A DNA stretch of 64,000 nt from JAUIIK01 sp963709995 (GCA_963709995.1 CAVPYN010000010.1:1-64000); one strand, 5' to 3'. Shown: positions 39,037 through 49,279, counted from the first letter of the stretch. Program-made: numbers and translations. Notes: a model not told the origin generated them from the sequence alone.

Positions 39037-39065
39037 GTAGAGGCAGCGCCGCTGGCGCGTCTCGG
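39037..39065. repeat. Dispersed REP-like element, half copy 3
   Basis: A single REP-like hairpin, GTAGAGGCAGCGCCGC then TGGCGCGTCTCGG. No inverted partner is seen within 150 nt. It is in the 390-nt gap 38777-39167 after the gamma-glutamyltransferase, which otherwise shows no gene. Confidence 0.65.
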
Positions 39066-39167
39066 TTCGACGCGCGCGGCCGTCGCCGCCGGCAACTGCC
39101 CGGACTCTGGTCCGGCCCGCAGCTCGGCCATCTGTCCGGCCCGCACGTCGATGCGACGAAGCACTGG

Positions 39168-39623
39168 CTACGAGGTTGCCACCTCACGCCAGAACATGTC
39201 CGTACTCTCGGACGTCAACGTTATGCTGCCCAGCCCGAACATCGAAGCAAGGATGAAGTCGTACTCGTAGGAGGCCTCGACACGGAAGCGGCTTTTGTCG
39301 TTCATATTCCCGTCGAGAAGCACAAGTTCAACGCTCAACTCGTCGCTATTGAGACCAGTGCCCTTCGACAGCATGTACGTCGTGATCTTGCTCTCGGTGG
39401 CTGGCGCATCGGACTGGATCGAGCCAGAACCTCGCACGGTCGTGTAGCGCGCGCCTTCCTTGGCCGCATTGTTCACGGTATGAACCGTCCAGAGCAGCCG
39501 GCCACCTTCGATGATCCCGAAGAGGAGCGTCAGAAAGAGCGGGGCAATCAGCGCGAACTCGACCAGACTCTGGCCCCGACCGGTCCTTTGGCGCTTTCGA
39601 TCGATCTTCATTTCCTTACCCAA
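39168..39623 (-). CDS. TadE-like pseudopilin (module 1, second gene)
   Basis: About 150 residues with GQSLVEFALIAPLFLTLLFG, the TadE N-terminal helix with the E at +5 of the processing region, then TVHTVNNAAKEGARYTTV. The remainder is an extracytoplasmic beta-rich domain. It begins at TTG (39623) or ATG (39611) and overlaps the preceding TadE-like gene by 8 nt. TadE pseudopilins help Flp pilus assembly in Tad systems. Confidence 0.85.
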   Translation of the reverse strand: MGKEMKIDRKRQRTGRGQSLVEFALIAPLFLTLLFGIIEGGRLLWTVHTVNNAAKEGARYTTVRGSGSIQSDAPATESKITTYMLSKGTGLNSDELSVELVLLDGNMNDKSRFRVEASYEYDFILASMFGLGSITLTSESTDMFWREVATS

Positions 39624-40098
39624 CCACTCTCATCTGAACCGACCTGCTCATGCCGATGCTGTTCGGGATACCTGGCATGGTGAAGAGCGGTGTGAAGGTG
39701 TAGTTAACCGTGACGGTAATCTGCTCATAGCCGTCGGAATCGGTGCTGGTTGAGCTGGTTACAGTCGGGGAAGAGCCGAAGATCGTCGGACTGTCCGCCA
39801 GTGCCGCATCGCGCACACGGGTGGTGTCGTGGGCGTTCATCGAGCCACGAGAACCGTAGATCGCGCCAGCGCGCGCCGAATTGGTCACCTCGATGTAGGC
39901 TGAATAGGCGCGGGCAAAGTCCAGCGTGGCCACGAGCATAAAGACTAGGATCGGCGAGACCAGCGCAAACTCGACCAACCCCTGCCCACGCTTGCGGGAC
40001 CGGCGTCGTCTCATTTCGGCTGGAGAGATTCCAGCAGGGGTATCGCCCATCTTCTTCGTCCGTTCTGTCTCAATCAGGCGAGTCATCTGTTCATTCAC
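39616..40098 (-). CDS. TadE-like pseudopilin (module 1, first gene)
   Basis: Up to 160 residues; an ATG at 40050 is an alternative start. Motif RGQGLVEFALVSPILVFMLV with a long basic N-terminus (RRRRSRKRG), then DFARAYSAYIEVTNSARAGAIYG. Closely similar in design to the next gene and to the module at 58.8-59.6 kb. It lies about 130 nt after the TadG-like gene and probably shares its transcript. Confidence 0.83.
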   Translation of the reverse strand: MNEQMTRLIETERTKKMGDTPAGISPAEMRRRRSRKRGQGLVEFALVSPILVFMLVATLDFARAYSAYIEVTNSARAGAIYGSRGSMNAHDTTRVRDAALADSPTIFGSSPTVTSSTSTDSDGYEQITVTVNYTFTPLFTMPGIPNSIGMSRSVQMRVVG

Positions 40099-40232
40099 CC
40101 GTGTCCGATTCAGCTCGTTCCTCCTGCCCTTCAGTCTAGAGTTCCGGAGCCTCTGGAGGGGATAGATCGTTGGTCACTCATGTGCACTGTCATCAGTACC
40201 TTCGCATTTCCGGGTTCGATCAGCCGCAGTTC

Positions 40233-41501
40233 CTACTCCACGAGGTAGATCTCGTAGCTCTGCGTCGGAGCATAGGGAAGGTAGGTGACGATCGCGTCGG
40301 AAGTGCCCTTGATTTCGATCGAGCTACCGATGACGATACCACTCACCGTTTCGCCGTTAGGATTGCCATGCAGTGACAGCTCTGAGCATGGCGCGTAGAA
40401 GACGCCACCGAGGAAGAATTCCTGATTTCCCTGCGAGTCGAACACTGGCCCCGGGCAGACATCGATCCAGATCACCAGGTCCCGATAGTCGCCATGGACC
40501 GTTAGCGCATCCGGGTCGCTGTTCCAGCCGGGAGCAGTCAGATAGACTTCGCCGTTCTGTGGGTCGAAGTAGGTCTGGTTCTTGTTGCCAGTGAAGTAGA
40601 AGTTAACGCCGGTTCCTTCGACACGAGCGTGGGTGCCGCGAAGCTCGATGCTGCTATTGTCGAAGTAGTAGAGACCGGGCGCGAAGCGCGCGACGTCCCA
40701 GACCTTAATCCGGGCGTTGCGATAGTATCCCGGCAGGAAATTGCAATCGGGACCGGTCTCCGCCGGGTCTTCGTGCCCGTGCGGGTTGCAGCGGATTGTA
40801 CCGGTCCTTGGCGGTCCGGTCGGTTTAATCGGAGCAGTGTAGCCAGCGAATGGATCGACTGCTGGCGCGCGCTTCTCGCGGATGCCCCAGGGCGCTTGCC
40901 AGCTATCGCTTTCTTCAACGAAACCCACGGCGTCGATGAAACCGTCGGTCGTGATGATGTTGGAACCACCGCTCGACTCGATATTGCTGTTGGAGATGAT
41001 ACTCCCGTTGCGAGCCTCAAGCTCCATCGACCCGTTGACGTAGATCCCTGGCGGATCGAGAGCAATCAAGATGTAGTTGGAATCAGCTTTGTCGGTGATG
41101 TCAGCCACGGCGCGCGCCGATACACGCCACGGACCGGTGTAGAGCGCTCCGACGAAGAACCGCTGCACCTCCATCTGGAGATCGACCGCCACCGTTCCGT
41201 CCCAGCGGTCCCCGGATATCGCGACATCTACCCCCGAACCATCAGACCCGCCAACTCCGTTCGCCGCCGCGAAAGCCCGGGCTGCGCTGGTGGCGCCGGA
41301 TACGGACTCTCCGGCGAGGAGCGAACGCGCGCCAGCAAGCGCGGCCGCGTCAGCCGCGCCCTGCGCCTCGCGCCTCTCCGACATCAGATATCCGACATCC
41401 AGGGCAAGCGCGAGTCCGCCAATCAGGACGAAGCTCGCCAATGCCAGGAGAACAAGTACCTGCCCATCACTCCTGTCGCGCCGGAAAGATAATCGTTTCA
41501 T
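40233..41501 (-). CDS. TadG-like secreted protein with beta-solenoid-like body (paralogue B)
   Basis: About 422 residues from ATG at 41501. The N-terminal helix is GQVLVLLALASFVLIGGLAL, followed by LDVGYLMSERREAQGAADAA, the TadE/TadG-like entry. Residues 60-170 form a globular beta domain, and the rest has short repeated strands (ARIKVWDVARFAPGLYYFDN, SSIELRGTHARVEGTGVNFY) like a solenoid. It ends IYLVE. It is intact and served to locate the frameshift in paralogue A. With the two TadE genes downstream it forms module 1. No TadA, TadB, TadC or prepilin peptidase is in the window. Confidence 0.82.
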   Translation of the reverse strand: MKRLSFRRDRSDGQVLVLLALASFVLIGGLALALDVGYLMSERREAQGAADAAALAGARSLLAGESVSGATSAARAFAAANGVGGSDGSGVDVAISGDRWDGTVAVDLQMEVQRFFVGALYTGPWRVSARAVADITDKADSNYILIALDPPGIYVNGSMELEARNGSIISNSNIESSGGSNIITTDGFIDAVGFVEESDSWQAPWGIREKRAPAVDPFAGYTAPIKPTGPPRTGTIRCNPHGHEDPAETGPDCNFLPGYYRNARIKVWDVARFAPGLYYFDNSSIELRGTHARVEGTGVNFYFTGNKNQTYFDPQNGEVYLTAPGWNSDPDALTVHGDYRDLVIWIDVCPGPVFDSQGNQEFFLGGVFYAPCSELSLHGNPNGETVSGIVIGSSIEIKGTSDAIVTYLPYAPTQSYEIYLVE

Positions 41502-41782
41502 GATGGTTGAACCCCCAGCAAGTGAACAGAGATCGCGAATAGCCCTCGATACAGTCAGGGACACTTCCCACTATGCCGTTCCAGATCGCTATTCCTGAAT
41601 AGCCTGCTGATAGGAAAAGACATCGGGACGATTCGCTCAGTACTTCGGTACGCGATCCCCAGACGAAGGGGAACGCTGGGATGCTGTCGCTGTAGATGAA
41701 TGATCAAGGGGGAAAATCAGCAAAAGTTCGATGCCGGACGCCATGCCGGCAGGCGCAATGTGCCACTACGCAGGCAAGCAAA

Positions 41783-41809
41783 AGCCCCCGGGAATTTTTC
41801 TCGGGGGCT
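41783..41809 (-). terminator. Intrinsic terminator of the 16S transcript
   Basis: On the minus strand AGCCCCCGAGA and TCCCGGGGGCT form an 11-bp stem with a short loop, followed by TTTTGCTTG. It is about 220 nt beyond the 16S 3' end, with nothing resembling tRNA or 23S in between. Confidence 0.85.
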
Positions 41810-42025
41810 GTGCCTAGCACGTTGGCGATTGAGGAGTGGAGGAGGGAGGGGGTGTATTGGTGGGGGGAAAACACCGGTGTTCAAGTGCACTGGTCTCGCC
41901 GCTCCAGCCCTCCCTGACAACCGTAGCTGTCAGATCCTCAGGCGAGTCGATACCAGCCCAGTGCAACTCTCATCACATCCGGTGGCTGACCTGAGAGTTG
42001 TCTGATTTCCCAGACAAATCTCCCT

Positions 42026-43555
<1,530 letters not shown>

Positions 43556-43730
43556 GTAGTTCGTTCAATCCCTATCTCATCGAATCGCCTCTCGACAATT
43601 CCATTCAACAGGTTCAAGTACCATACAGTGCGCCAACGCTCAGCTTTCGCTCAACGTCCACACACCCCACAGCACCCGCACTGCCTCTTCCACTCCTCAA
43701 TTGTCAACGTGCTATCGCGTTCCAGAGGAA

Positions 43731-43860
43731 CAAAAAAACCCGCTTGCTAAGCGGGGTCCCACGAATTCCCAGTCTGGTACAGACTTGTCGAACTCTTGGG
43801 TCGTCCCCTTTCGCGATTCCATCGCTCACGACACGGAACGCATCCGCATCACAGTAGAGC
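43731..43860 (-). ncRNA. Candidate structured RNA or rRNA leader with its own promoter and terminator
   Basis: A predicted minus-strand transcript of about 130 nt. After the promoter come a stem GCGTTCC/GGAATCGC (one bulged base), then a longer stem in which CCCA-GAGTTC pairs with GAATTC-TGGG around an inner hairpin AGTCTG/CAGACT, then a terminator stem CCCGCTT/AAGCGGG with seven U. It ends about 175 nt upstream of the 16S 5' end. It may be an independent small RNA or an rRNA leader that requires antitermination. No known riboswitch, T-box or 6S pattern was recognised. Confidence 0.5.
43732..43756 (-). terminator. Intrinsic terminator upstream of the 16S gene
   Basis: Minus-strand stem CCCCGCTT-AGC-AAGCGGG followed directly by TTTTTTT, a textbook rho-independent terminator. 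No protein gene precedes it on this strand. Confidence 0.8.
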
Positions 43861-43866
43861 CTAAGT

Positions 43867-43895
43867 AGTGTACATTCACCGGCTGCCAATGTCAA
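43867..43895 (-). promoter_or_regulatory. Sigma-70 promoter TTGACA-17-TACACT
   Basis: Perfect -35 TTGACA (43890-43895), 17-bp spacer, and -10 TACACT (43867-43872) on the minus strand, about 310 nt upstream of 16S. It is the strongest promoter in the window by eye. A second TTGACA at about 43700 lacks a good -10. Confidence 0.75.
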
Positions 43896-44030
43896 GGAAT
43901 TCTGGATGCATGATGCAGGTCCAGCATGTCTCTCGCACGGACTTCTCCGATATGGTAACTTCCTTAGCTTGGGGGCACGCGTATTGAGGGGATCGTCGCG
44001 TGAACGACAACAGGGTGGGGAGCGAGGCCG

Positions 44031-44708
44031 ATGATGCCGTTCGGTACTGATTCCAATCTCGATCTGGCGCTCATGCTATTCGACCTCGGTGGCGTTCAAT
44101 TCGGATCGTTCGACCTTCCTGGCACAGCAGGGCAGTCTCCCATTTATGTCAATCCCCGCGTGCTTATCAGCGAGCCGCGCATGCTTCGACGCATCGGGCG
44201 CCTGATCAACGCCGCCATCGCATCGGATCGCGCCCGGGTTCGCCCTCATCTTGCCTCCTTCGCGGCGGTAGCCGGGGTTCCTATGGGTGGCCTCCACATC
44301 GCGACCGCTTACGCCCTTGAGTCGGACACGCCGCTCATCTTCCTTCATCGACAGGACGGCGACATCGAGGAAGGACGCATCGAGGGCAGCGTCATGCCCG
44401 GGCAGACCGTGTTGATCATGGATGATCTGATGACCGGGGGACGCTCAATCTTGACCGCCGCCAAACGTCTTGAAGCAGCCGGAATGCGAGTTCGCGACGC
44501 GATTGTGCTGATCGATCGTGAGCAAGGCGGGGTCGAGCACCTGCACGAGCACGGTTACAACGTTCGCCCGATACTCGGGCTCAACACGATGCTGAACTAC
44601 TATCATTCGAATCAACTGATCGACGAATCCACATTCGAGCGCTGCGTCGCCTATCTCGCTGGTTTCCGCAAACCGAGGGATTCAGAGCCAGCAAACGGCG
44701 GCCAGTAG
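44031..44708 (+). CDS. pyrE: Orotate phosphoribosyltransferase-like protein
   Basis: 225 residues. The PRPP-binding motif is VLIMDDLMTGGRSILTAA, followed by LEAAGMRVRDAIVLIDREQGG; the early GVQFGSFDLPGTAGQSPIYVNPR matches the PyrE segment where the family has KSGxxSPxYxD. GVPMGGLHIATAYAL is the usual pre-PRPP part. PyrE makes OMP from orotate. The usual Lys of KSG is not visible, so specificity is probable but not certain. The ATG follows GGGGAG. It diverges from the 16S leader. Confidence 0.8.
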   Translation: MMPFGTDSNLDLALMLFDLGGVQFGSFDLPGTAGQSPIYVNPRVLISEPRMLRRIGRLINAAIASDRARVRPHLASFAAVAGVPMGGLHIATAYALESDTPLIFLHRQDGDIEEGRIEGSVMPGQTVLIMDDLMTGGRSILTAAKRLEAAGMRVRDAIVLIDREQGGVEHLHEHGYNVRPILGLNTMLNYYHSNQLIDESTFERCVAYLAGFRKPRDSEPANGGQ

Positions 44709-44714
44709 CCAGCG

Positions 44715-46133
44715 CTACTTCAGCCCTAGCTCCTCCAGCGCCCGTGCCGCGCCATCCAGGGTGGAGTGGTTCATGCCGGCATAGTTCGGGGAGAAGACAA
44801 CGCCCCGGCCCCCAGCCCGGTACGTCGCCAGGACGCTGCGATAGGCGATATCCGGCGTGCAGATTGCCTGATCAGCGCGTGAACGTGGCGCGTCGATGCC
44901 AAGCCCCATGTAGACATCCACTTTGTCTCCGATTGCGTCGACCGTGGCTTTGCATTGACCGTAGACGTAGGTGTCTGGATCGAATCCGGTCTGGACTATC
45001 TCATCCCAGGGGGCCTCATCCAGACCCAACATCCGGTACATGATCGGCGTCATTTCCTGAGGCGGCACGTCACGGAAGATCGACTGGTGCCACTGGCTCA
45101 TCTCGTTGAAGTAGACGCCCCCCGATTGGTGCTGGTAGGTAATCGGCTTGACCCAATCCGACCAGGTCGCCATCTCTTCCCACGGCCATTGGGCTTTGCG
45201 GAGCGGGTTCAGATGGTTTCGGTTCCAGACGTTCAGCCCGAATTCGAGCGTCGGGTTTACCCACTTGGTGATGCCGTAGAGTTCCCGGTCCATGTCCTTG
45301 TTACGTTCGACCCAGAAGCGCTCCCAGAGCATAATCTCCGGGTGCTGGTAAAGCAGCCGCACGAACTCGACAAATGCGCCGTCCGGCATTTCGGCCCGGT
45401 TTCGCGCCGACTGGAAATATTCATAGGCGTGCTGGAGCGCGCGACGGGCATCCTCCACGTCGATGCCCTGCCCGGCTGCGATTCGGCGACAATGCTCGCA
45501 GAAGCAGTTCGGAACCCGGCCGTAGATGAGATTGTCGAGCGGGCTGCGCCGCTCATTGCACCACATGATCCCGGCAATGTCGTAGTGCCGGGCATAATCC
45601 TCGATGATCGACTGCCACCACGCGCGGTAATCAGGATGATTGATACATGGCTCCGCGCCGATTCTGCCGAACACGTCGACTTCCATCACCTGGGGCAAGT
45701 TCGGGATTCCGACGGTATTTACCGACCCGTGCCCCGCATAATGAAAGAGCGGCTCCATGACCTCCGGGTAGACCTTCATCCCTCGTTCCCGGGCCGCCGG
45801 GATGATCATGTCGAGGATGTCCTTATCCTCGAATTCCTTATCTGTCGTTCGAAAGCCGTCGAAGAACGTCGTGCGATACATGTCAGGCCGGTGAGCGATG
45901 TATGAACCGCCCCGGAGGGGGCTCGGCTCGGATTTGCCGTGATCTGGCCAGCCCTCAAGCTCCCAGGAAATCCGGCGGCCTATCTTGAGACCCAGCCACG
46001 AAATCGTCCCGACGAGCAACACATTGATCCCGAAGCGATTCTTCAGGGTGTCCAGCAACGGCTCGACTCTCTCATCAATGAAACTAATCGGGCTTATCTG
46101 GACACCCACGAACTTTCGGTCACTGTCTGACAT
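44715..46133 (-). CDS. Putative TIM-barrel glycoside hydrolase-like protein
   Basis: 472 residues without a signal peptide. Barrel-like strands are seen: FGINVLLVGTISWLG, GMKVYPEVMEPLFHY, DIAGIMWCNERRSPLDNLIY (a likely acid residue, NER), CFCEHCRRIAAGQGID, then WSDWVKPITYQHQSGG and AGGRGVVFSPNYAGM near the end. The CxCxxC pair is reminiscent of cytoplasmic alpha-amylase- or beta-galactosidase-like hypotheticals seen next to sugar oxidoreductases. I would not name a substrate. It follows the oxidoreductase by 40 nt. Confidence 0.65.
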   Translation of the reverse strand: MSDSDRKFVGVQISPISFIDERVEPLLDTLKNRFGINVLLVGTISWLGLKIGRRISWELEGWPDHGKSEPSPLRGGSYIAHRPDMYRTTFFDGFRTTDKEFEDKDILDMIIPAARERGMKVYPEVMEPLFHYAGHGSVNTVGIPNLPQVMEVDVFGRIGAEPCINHPDYRAWWQSIIEDYARHYDIAGIMWCNERRSPLDNLIYGRVPNCFCEHCRRIAAGQGIDVEDARRALQHAYEYFQSARNRAEMPDGAFVEFVRLLYQHPEIMLWERFWVERNKDMDRELYGITKWVNPTLEFGLNVWNRNHLNPLRKAQWPWEEMATWSDWVKPITYQHQSGGVYFNEMSQWHQSIFRDVPPQEMTPIMYRMLGLDEAPWDEIVQTGFDPDTYVYGQCKATVDAIGDKVDVYMGLGIDAPRSRADQAICTPDIAYRSVLATYRAGGRGVVFSPNYAGMNHSTLDGAARALEELGLK

Positions 46134-46173
46134 TCCGGCATCTCCAACATTCTGTTCGCAGTCCTCGCCTAGT

Positions 46174-47247
46174 CTAGCGAAGCCATCGTTCCGGCACGCC
46201 GTGCCGCCGGTAAAACTCTGCCATCTCGACCGGCTGGCCAGTCACACTCGACTCTTCACAGGCCACGGTCAAAGCCATCGTCCTCATGTGATCCACGCCT
46301 GACGGATGCGGGTTTGCGATGCCGTCGGCTATCTGCAAGCAAACGTCGGCGAGCAACCCGCGCGCGTCATCGACAAACGCTTCGATCTCCGGCAGATCGA
46401 CCGGTCGAGGTTCGAGATCGCCAGGGTAGGCAACGTGCAGCCTGGAAAACTGCTCGAGCTGCAGCAACGCGCCAACATCGCAATCCGTCCGCCAGTGGAA
46501 CTCGTTCGTCTGCGATCGGCCCATCCACGTTCCGAAATAATCAACCAGAATAGTCCGGTCGCTGGCAGGCGATGTCATTTCCAGTAGCGCGGCGACGGTC
46601 GCATCATCACGATACATAGACCAGGGTGGGTTGTGACAACGGCACCAGACTCGCTCCACCTCGGCGTCATAGGTGAATCGAAACAGGTCCAGATGGTGAA
46701 TCGACTGCTCGTAGAGCATCGGTTGATGCATCGTCAAGGGGTACTTGTTGATTCCCGGTCGCCGGCCATCGCGGTGCCGCCAGTAGATGAAGCGCGCAAA
46801 GCTCGGCAGTCCGATCTCGTCGCGTATTAGCTCCTTCGCTCGACTCGTCGTCGGCAAGTAGCGAAAGTTCAGCCCAACCATCAGGCGTTGCCCGGACTCC
46901 TCCGCGAGCCGCACGATCTCCAGCGTCTCCGCAAATTCCATCGTCAACGGCTTCTCGGCCAGCAGGTCACAGCCAGCGGCGAAGATCTCCCGCGCCTCCT
47001 CCAGGTGTCCCATTGGCGGCGTCGCCAGGATCACCAGATCTGGAGCCGTAGCCGCCAGCGCTTCGGTCATACCGGCGAAACACCGGTCAGGCGGTTCGTC
47101 GTAGCGCGCGGCGACCCAGGCCAATGCCTCCGGCTTTGGATCAACATATCCGACTGGCTCCGTCGCAGGCTCCTCGTGGACCAGCCGCACCCAGTGCCGT
47201 CCCCGCGTCCCAACGCCGACGACCAATGTCCGAATCGGTCCGTTCAT
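46174..47247 (-). CDS. Gfo/Idh/MocA-family oxidoreductase
   Basis: 357 residues. N-terminal Rossmann fold: RTLVVGVGTRGRHWVRLV, then VILATPPMGHLEEAREI and CDLLAEKPLTMEFAET, which contains the conserved EKP motif. The C-terminal alpha/beta domain begins GLNFRYLPTTSRAKELI. Members oxidise or reduce sugars and inositols with NAD(P). Its ATG overlaps the stop of the RAYT gene (ATGA), so it could be translated by coupling to a transposase gene. With the TIM-barrel gene it probably makes a carbohydrate-catabolic pair. Confidence 0.92.
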   Translation of the reverse strand: MNGPIRTLVVGVGTRGRHWVRLVHEEPATEPVGYVDPKPEALAWVAARYDEPPDRCFAGMTEALAATAPDLVILATPPMGHLEEAREIFAAGCDLLAEKPLTMEFAETLEIVRLAEESGQRLMVGLNFRYLPTTSRAKELIRDEIGLPSFARFIYWRHRDGRRPGINKYPLTMHQPMLYEQSIHHLDLFRFTYDAEVERVWCRCHNPPWSMYRDDATVAALLEMTSPASDRTILVDYFGTWMGRSQTNEFHWRTDCDVGALLQLEQFSRLHVAYPGDLEPRPVDLPEIEAFVDDARGLLADVCLQIADGIANPHPSGVDHMRTMALTVACEESSVTGQPVEMAEFYRRHGVPERWLR

Positions 47248-47864
47248 GCGCGCGCCATTTCGTTGGTGGAGTATCTATCCTCAGACCACTTGCCGGGGTT
47301 GCCTGCGATGTACTCCCGAATGCGTTCGAGGGAACGGTCGGAGCGGACAATGTGTTCGTAATAGTTGCGTTGCCACGAGAAATCCTCGTATCCGACGCGT
47401 CGAATCGACCGTGTTGCTACCGCCTTGAACGTCCGCACAATCTCCCCGAGCGCGACCAGCGAGTACCCATCAGCGCGATCGCGCCGCTTGGTAGGGACAT
47501 GATTCATCACCCCCGCCTGACCGACGAAGCCCGCGCTCGAGACAGCATCTCCTTTGGTTACGAGGATTTCCGCGGTGTCCTTGATCTCAACAATGCCGTG
47601 GACGTGGTTTGGCATGACGACGAATGCATCGAGACCCAGCCGTTCGAATCTGTTTGGCAGATCGAACCATGCTGCTTCCACGATTCGACCTTGAGGTGTT
47701 AGTTCACAATGAGAGAATTCAGTCGTCGCGAGGACAGGTCGACTATCGGCGACGCATATCGTGACGAAGTAGGACCCAGGTGACGAACAATCGTATTCAG
47801 GCACGCGAATCGATTTCCGTGTAGGCCTGCCTGATTTCCTTGACAGCCTAGATCTATTCGTCAT
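47244..47864 (-). CDS. REP-associated tyrosine transposase (RAYT, IS200-like Y1 family)
   Basis: 206 residues. PEYDCSSPGSYFVTICVADS at the N-terminus; the HUH motif in DAFVVMPNHVHGIVEI; a variable linker; then GEIVRTFKAVATRSI and FSWQRNYYEHIVRSDRSLE with the catalytic Tyr region, and REYIAGNPGKW at the end. This matches the single-copy RAYT clade, which acts on REP sequences and has no flanking IS ends. The variable linker is encoded by a palindrome (GVMNHVP at 47490-47514) that closely matches the palindrome 20 nt upstream of the gene. Several REP-like elements lie in this window. Confidence 0.9.
   Translation of the reverse strand: MTNRSRLSRKSGRPTRKSIRVPEYDCSSPGSYFVTICVADSRPVLATTEFSHCELTPQGRIVEAAWFDLPNRFERLGLDAFVVMPNHVHGIVEIKDTAEILVTKGDAVSSAGFVGQAGVMNHVPTKRRDRADGYSLVALGEIVRTFKAVATRSIRRVGYEDFSWQRNYYEHIVRSDRSLERIREYIAGNPGKWSEDRYSTNEMARA
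47490..47514 (-). repeat. REP-like palindrome inside the RAYT coding sequence
   Basis: In the sense strand GGGGGTGATGAATCATG then TCCCTACC, encoding GVMNHVP. 21 of 25 bases match the palindrome at 47884-47908, which lies in inverted orientation. Confidence 0.7.
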
Positions 47865-47883
47865 CGCGAGTGCCCGGTGCGAT

Positions 47884-47908
47884 GGGCGTGATGAATCACG
47901 CCCTTACC
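47884..47908 (+). repeat. REP-like palindrome upstream of the RAYT gene
   Basis: GGGCGTGATGAATCACGCCC (47884-47903) is a near-perfect 9-bp stem, followed by TTACC. It is 20 nt upstream of the RAYT start and is the likely type of sequence recognised by this transposase. Confidence 0.7.
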
Positions 47909-47955
47909 GAGATTGGGGCATCGCTGCAACCGTTCGCGCAGACACACGCCGGTTT

Positions 47956-49161
47956 TCACCCTGCCACCTTCGCCCGGTACTTCGCGATAACCCCCTCCAT
48001 TCGCTCGACCGCCGCATCGATGCGATCCTTCGGGACGAGCAACGACATGCGCATGTAATTCTCACCACCGTGGCCGAAGATCGTGCCGGGTGAGATCAGC
48101 ACTCCCGTATCAAGCAGCAGGCGATAGACGAACTCTTCGGCCGTCATGCCCGTAGACGAGACGTTGACCCAGACGTAGAAGGCGCCTGCGGGATGAACGA
48201 AGCTCAGGCCCATATCGGTCAGGGCAGCCGTCAGCGTGTGTCGCCGGTCGTCGTAGATGGCGAGATGTTCGGCGACACAGTCCTGCGGCCCCTCAACTGC
48301 CGCCAACGCTGCTGCCTGCGAAACGGCCGGAGCACAGATCGACAGCGCGTGTTTCACCTCAATGATCGAGCGCATGAAGTCGGCAGGGCCAGCCAGGTAG
48401 CCGACCCGCCAGCCGGTCATCGCGTACGCTTTCGAGAATCCGTCGATCAACAACGTGCGGTCCTGCATTTCCGGCTCGTGGAGAACGCTGTGGTGTTCCG
48501 CGCCATCAAAGACAAACGGGTGATAGATCTCGTCGGTGATGACGATCAGATCGCGTTCCCTCGCCAGGCTGGCAACAGCCACGATATCCGCTTTAGACGC
48601 GACGCCGCCGGTTGGATTGTCAGGTGAGGCGATGACCAGGATCTTCGAGCGCTCGGTCAGCCGCTTGGCGATCTCATCAACGTCGAGCCGGTAGGTGTCG
48701 CCCGGGTAGACCGTCGGGTACTCGACCACCTTCCCGAGCGATAGCTCGGTGCCCCAGTCATAGGTCGTGAAACGGTACTCCGGCACCAGAACTTCATCAC
48801 CGTCATCGACGAGTGAGACGAGCGCCATATAGATCGCTTCCTCGGCACCAGTTGTGATGATGATTTCCGACGCCGGATCGTAGTCAACTCGCTGGGCTTG
48901 CCTGATACGCCCGGCGACGGCTACCCGGAGTCGTGGGTCACCTGGCGGCGGAGTGTAGTGCGTCGCGCCAGCGTCAAGGGCAATCTTCGCGGCGTCAATG
49001 ATGTGCTGCGGCGTTGGAAGGTCCGGGTCGCCTGGACCCATTGCGATGACGTCGTCCATCGTCTGAGCGATTTCGCCCATCTTCGTCCGGACCGTCACCT
49101 TCGGCTCTTTGATCTTCTCTGTCAGCCCGCGCCTGACCCTCGACATAGCGGTCACATCCAT
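47956..49161 (-). CDS. Class I/II pyridoxal-phosphate aminotransferase
   Basis: About 402 residues from ATG at 49161, with AAGG seven bases upstream. Motifs: MGPGDPDLPTPQHIIDAAK, THYTPPPGDPRLRVAVA, IITTGAEEAIYMAL, IASPDNPTGGV, ITDEIYHPFVFDG and the PLP-Lys in IDGFSKAYAMTGWRVGYLAG. Similar to AspB/AlaA-like fold type I aminotransferases. It is downstream of the amidohydrolase gene by about 120 nt. Confidence 0.94.
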   Translation of the reverse strand: MDVTAMSRVRRGLTEKIKEPKVTVRTKMGEIAQTMDDVIAMGPGDPDLPTPQHIIDAAKIALDAGATHYTPPPGDPRLRVAVAGRIRQAQRVDYDPASEIIITTGAEEAIYMALVSLVDDGDEVLVPEYRFTTYDWGTELSLGKVVEYPTVYPGDTYRLDVDEIAKRLTERSKILVIASPDNPTGGVASKADIVAVASLARERDLIVITDEIYHPFVFDGAEHHSVLHEPEMQDRTLLIDGFSKAYAMTGWRVGYLAGPADFMRSIIEVKHALSICAPAVSQAAALAAVEGPQDCVAEHLAIYDDRRHTLTAALTDMGLSFVHPAGAFYVWVNVSSTGMTAEEFVYRLLLDTGVLISPGTIFGHGGENYMRMSLLVPKDRIDAAVERMEGVIAKYRAKVAG

Positions 49162-49279
49162 TGACAACCTTGCCTTCTGTAAATCCCCTGCGTCGCCCTG
49201 TACCGGCACCACCGCTCAGTGCGATCGCGCCGGTCACGAAAACGATGTCACGTCAGATCTTCCGCGAAACATAGACCGG

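Noticed and set aside
43731..43860. T-box, cobalamin or GEMM riboswitch before the 16S gene
   Set aside because: None of the conserved cores (AGGGTGGNACCGCG, the B12 box, or the GEMM loops) is present, and the downstream gene is rRNA.
46174..47864. Complete IS200/IS605 insertion sequence around the RAYT gene
   Set aside because: No tnpB and no element ends; the gene abuts chromosomal genes directly, as single-copy RAYT genes do.
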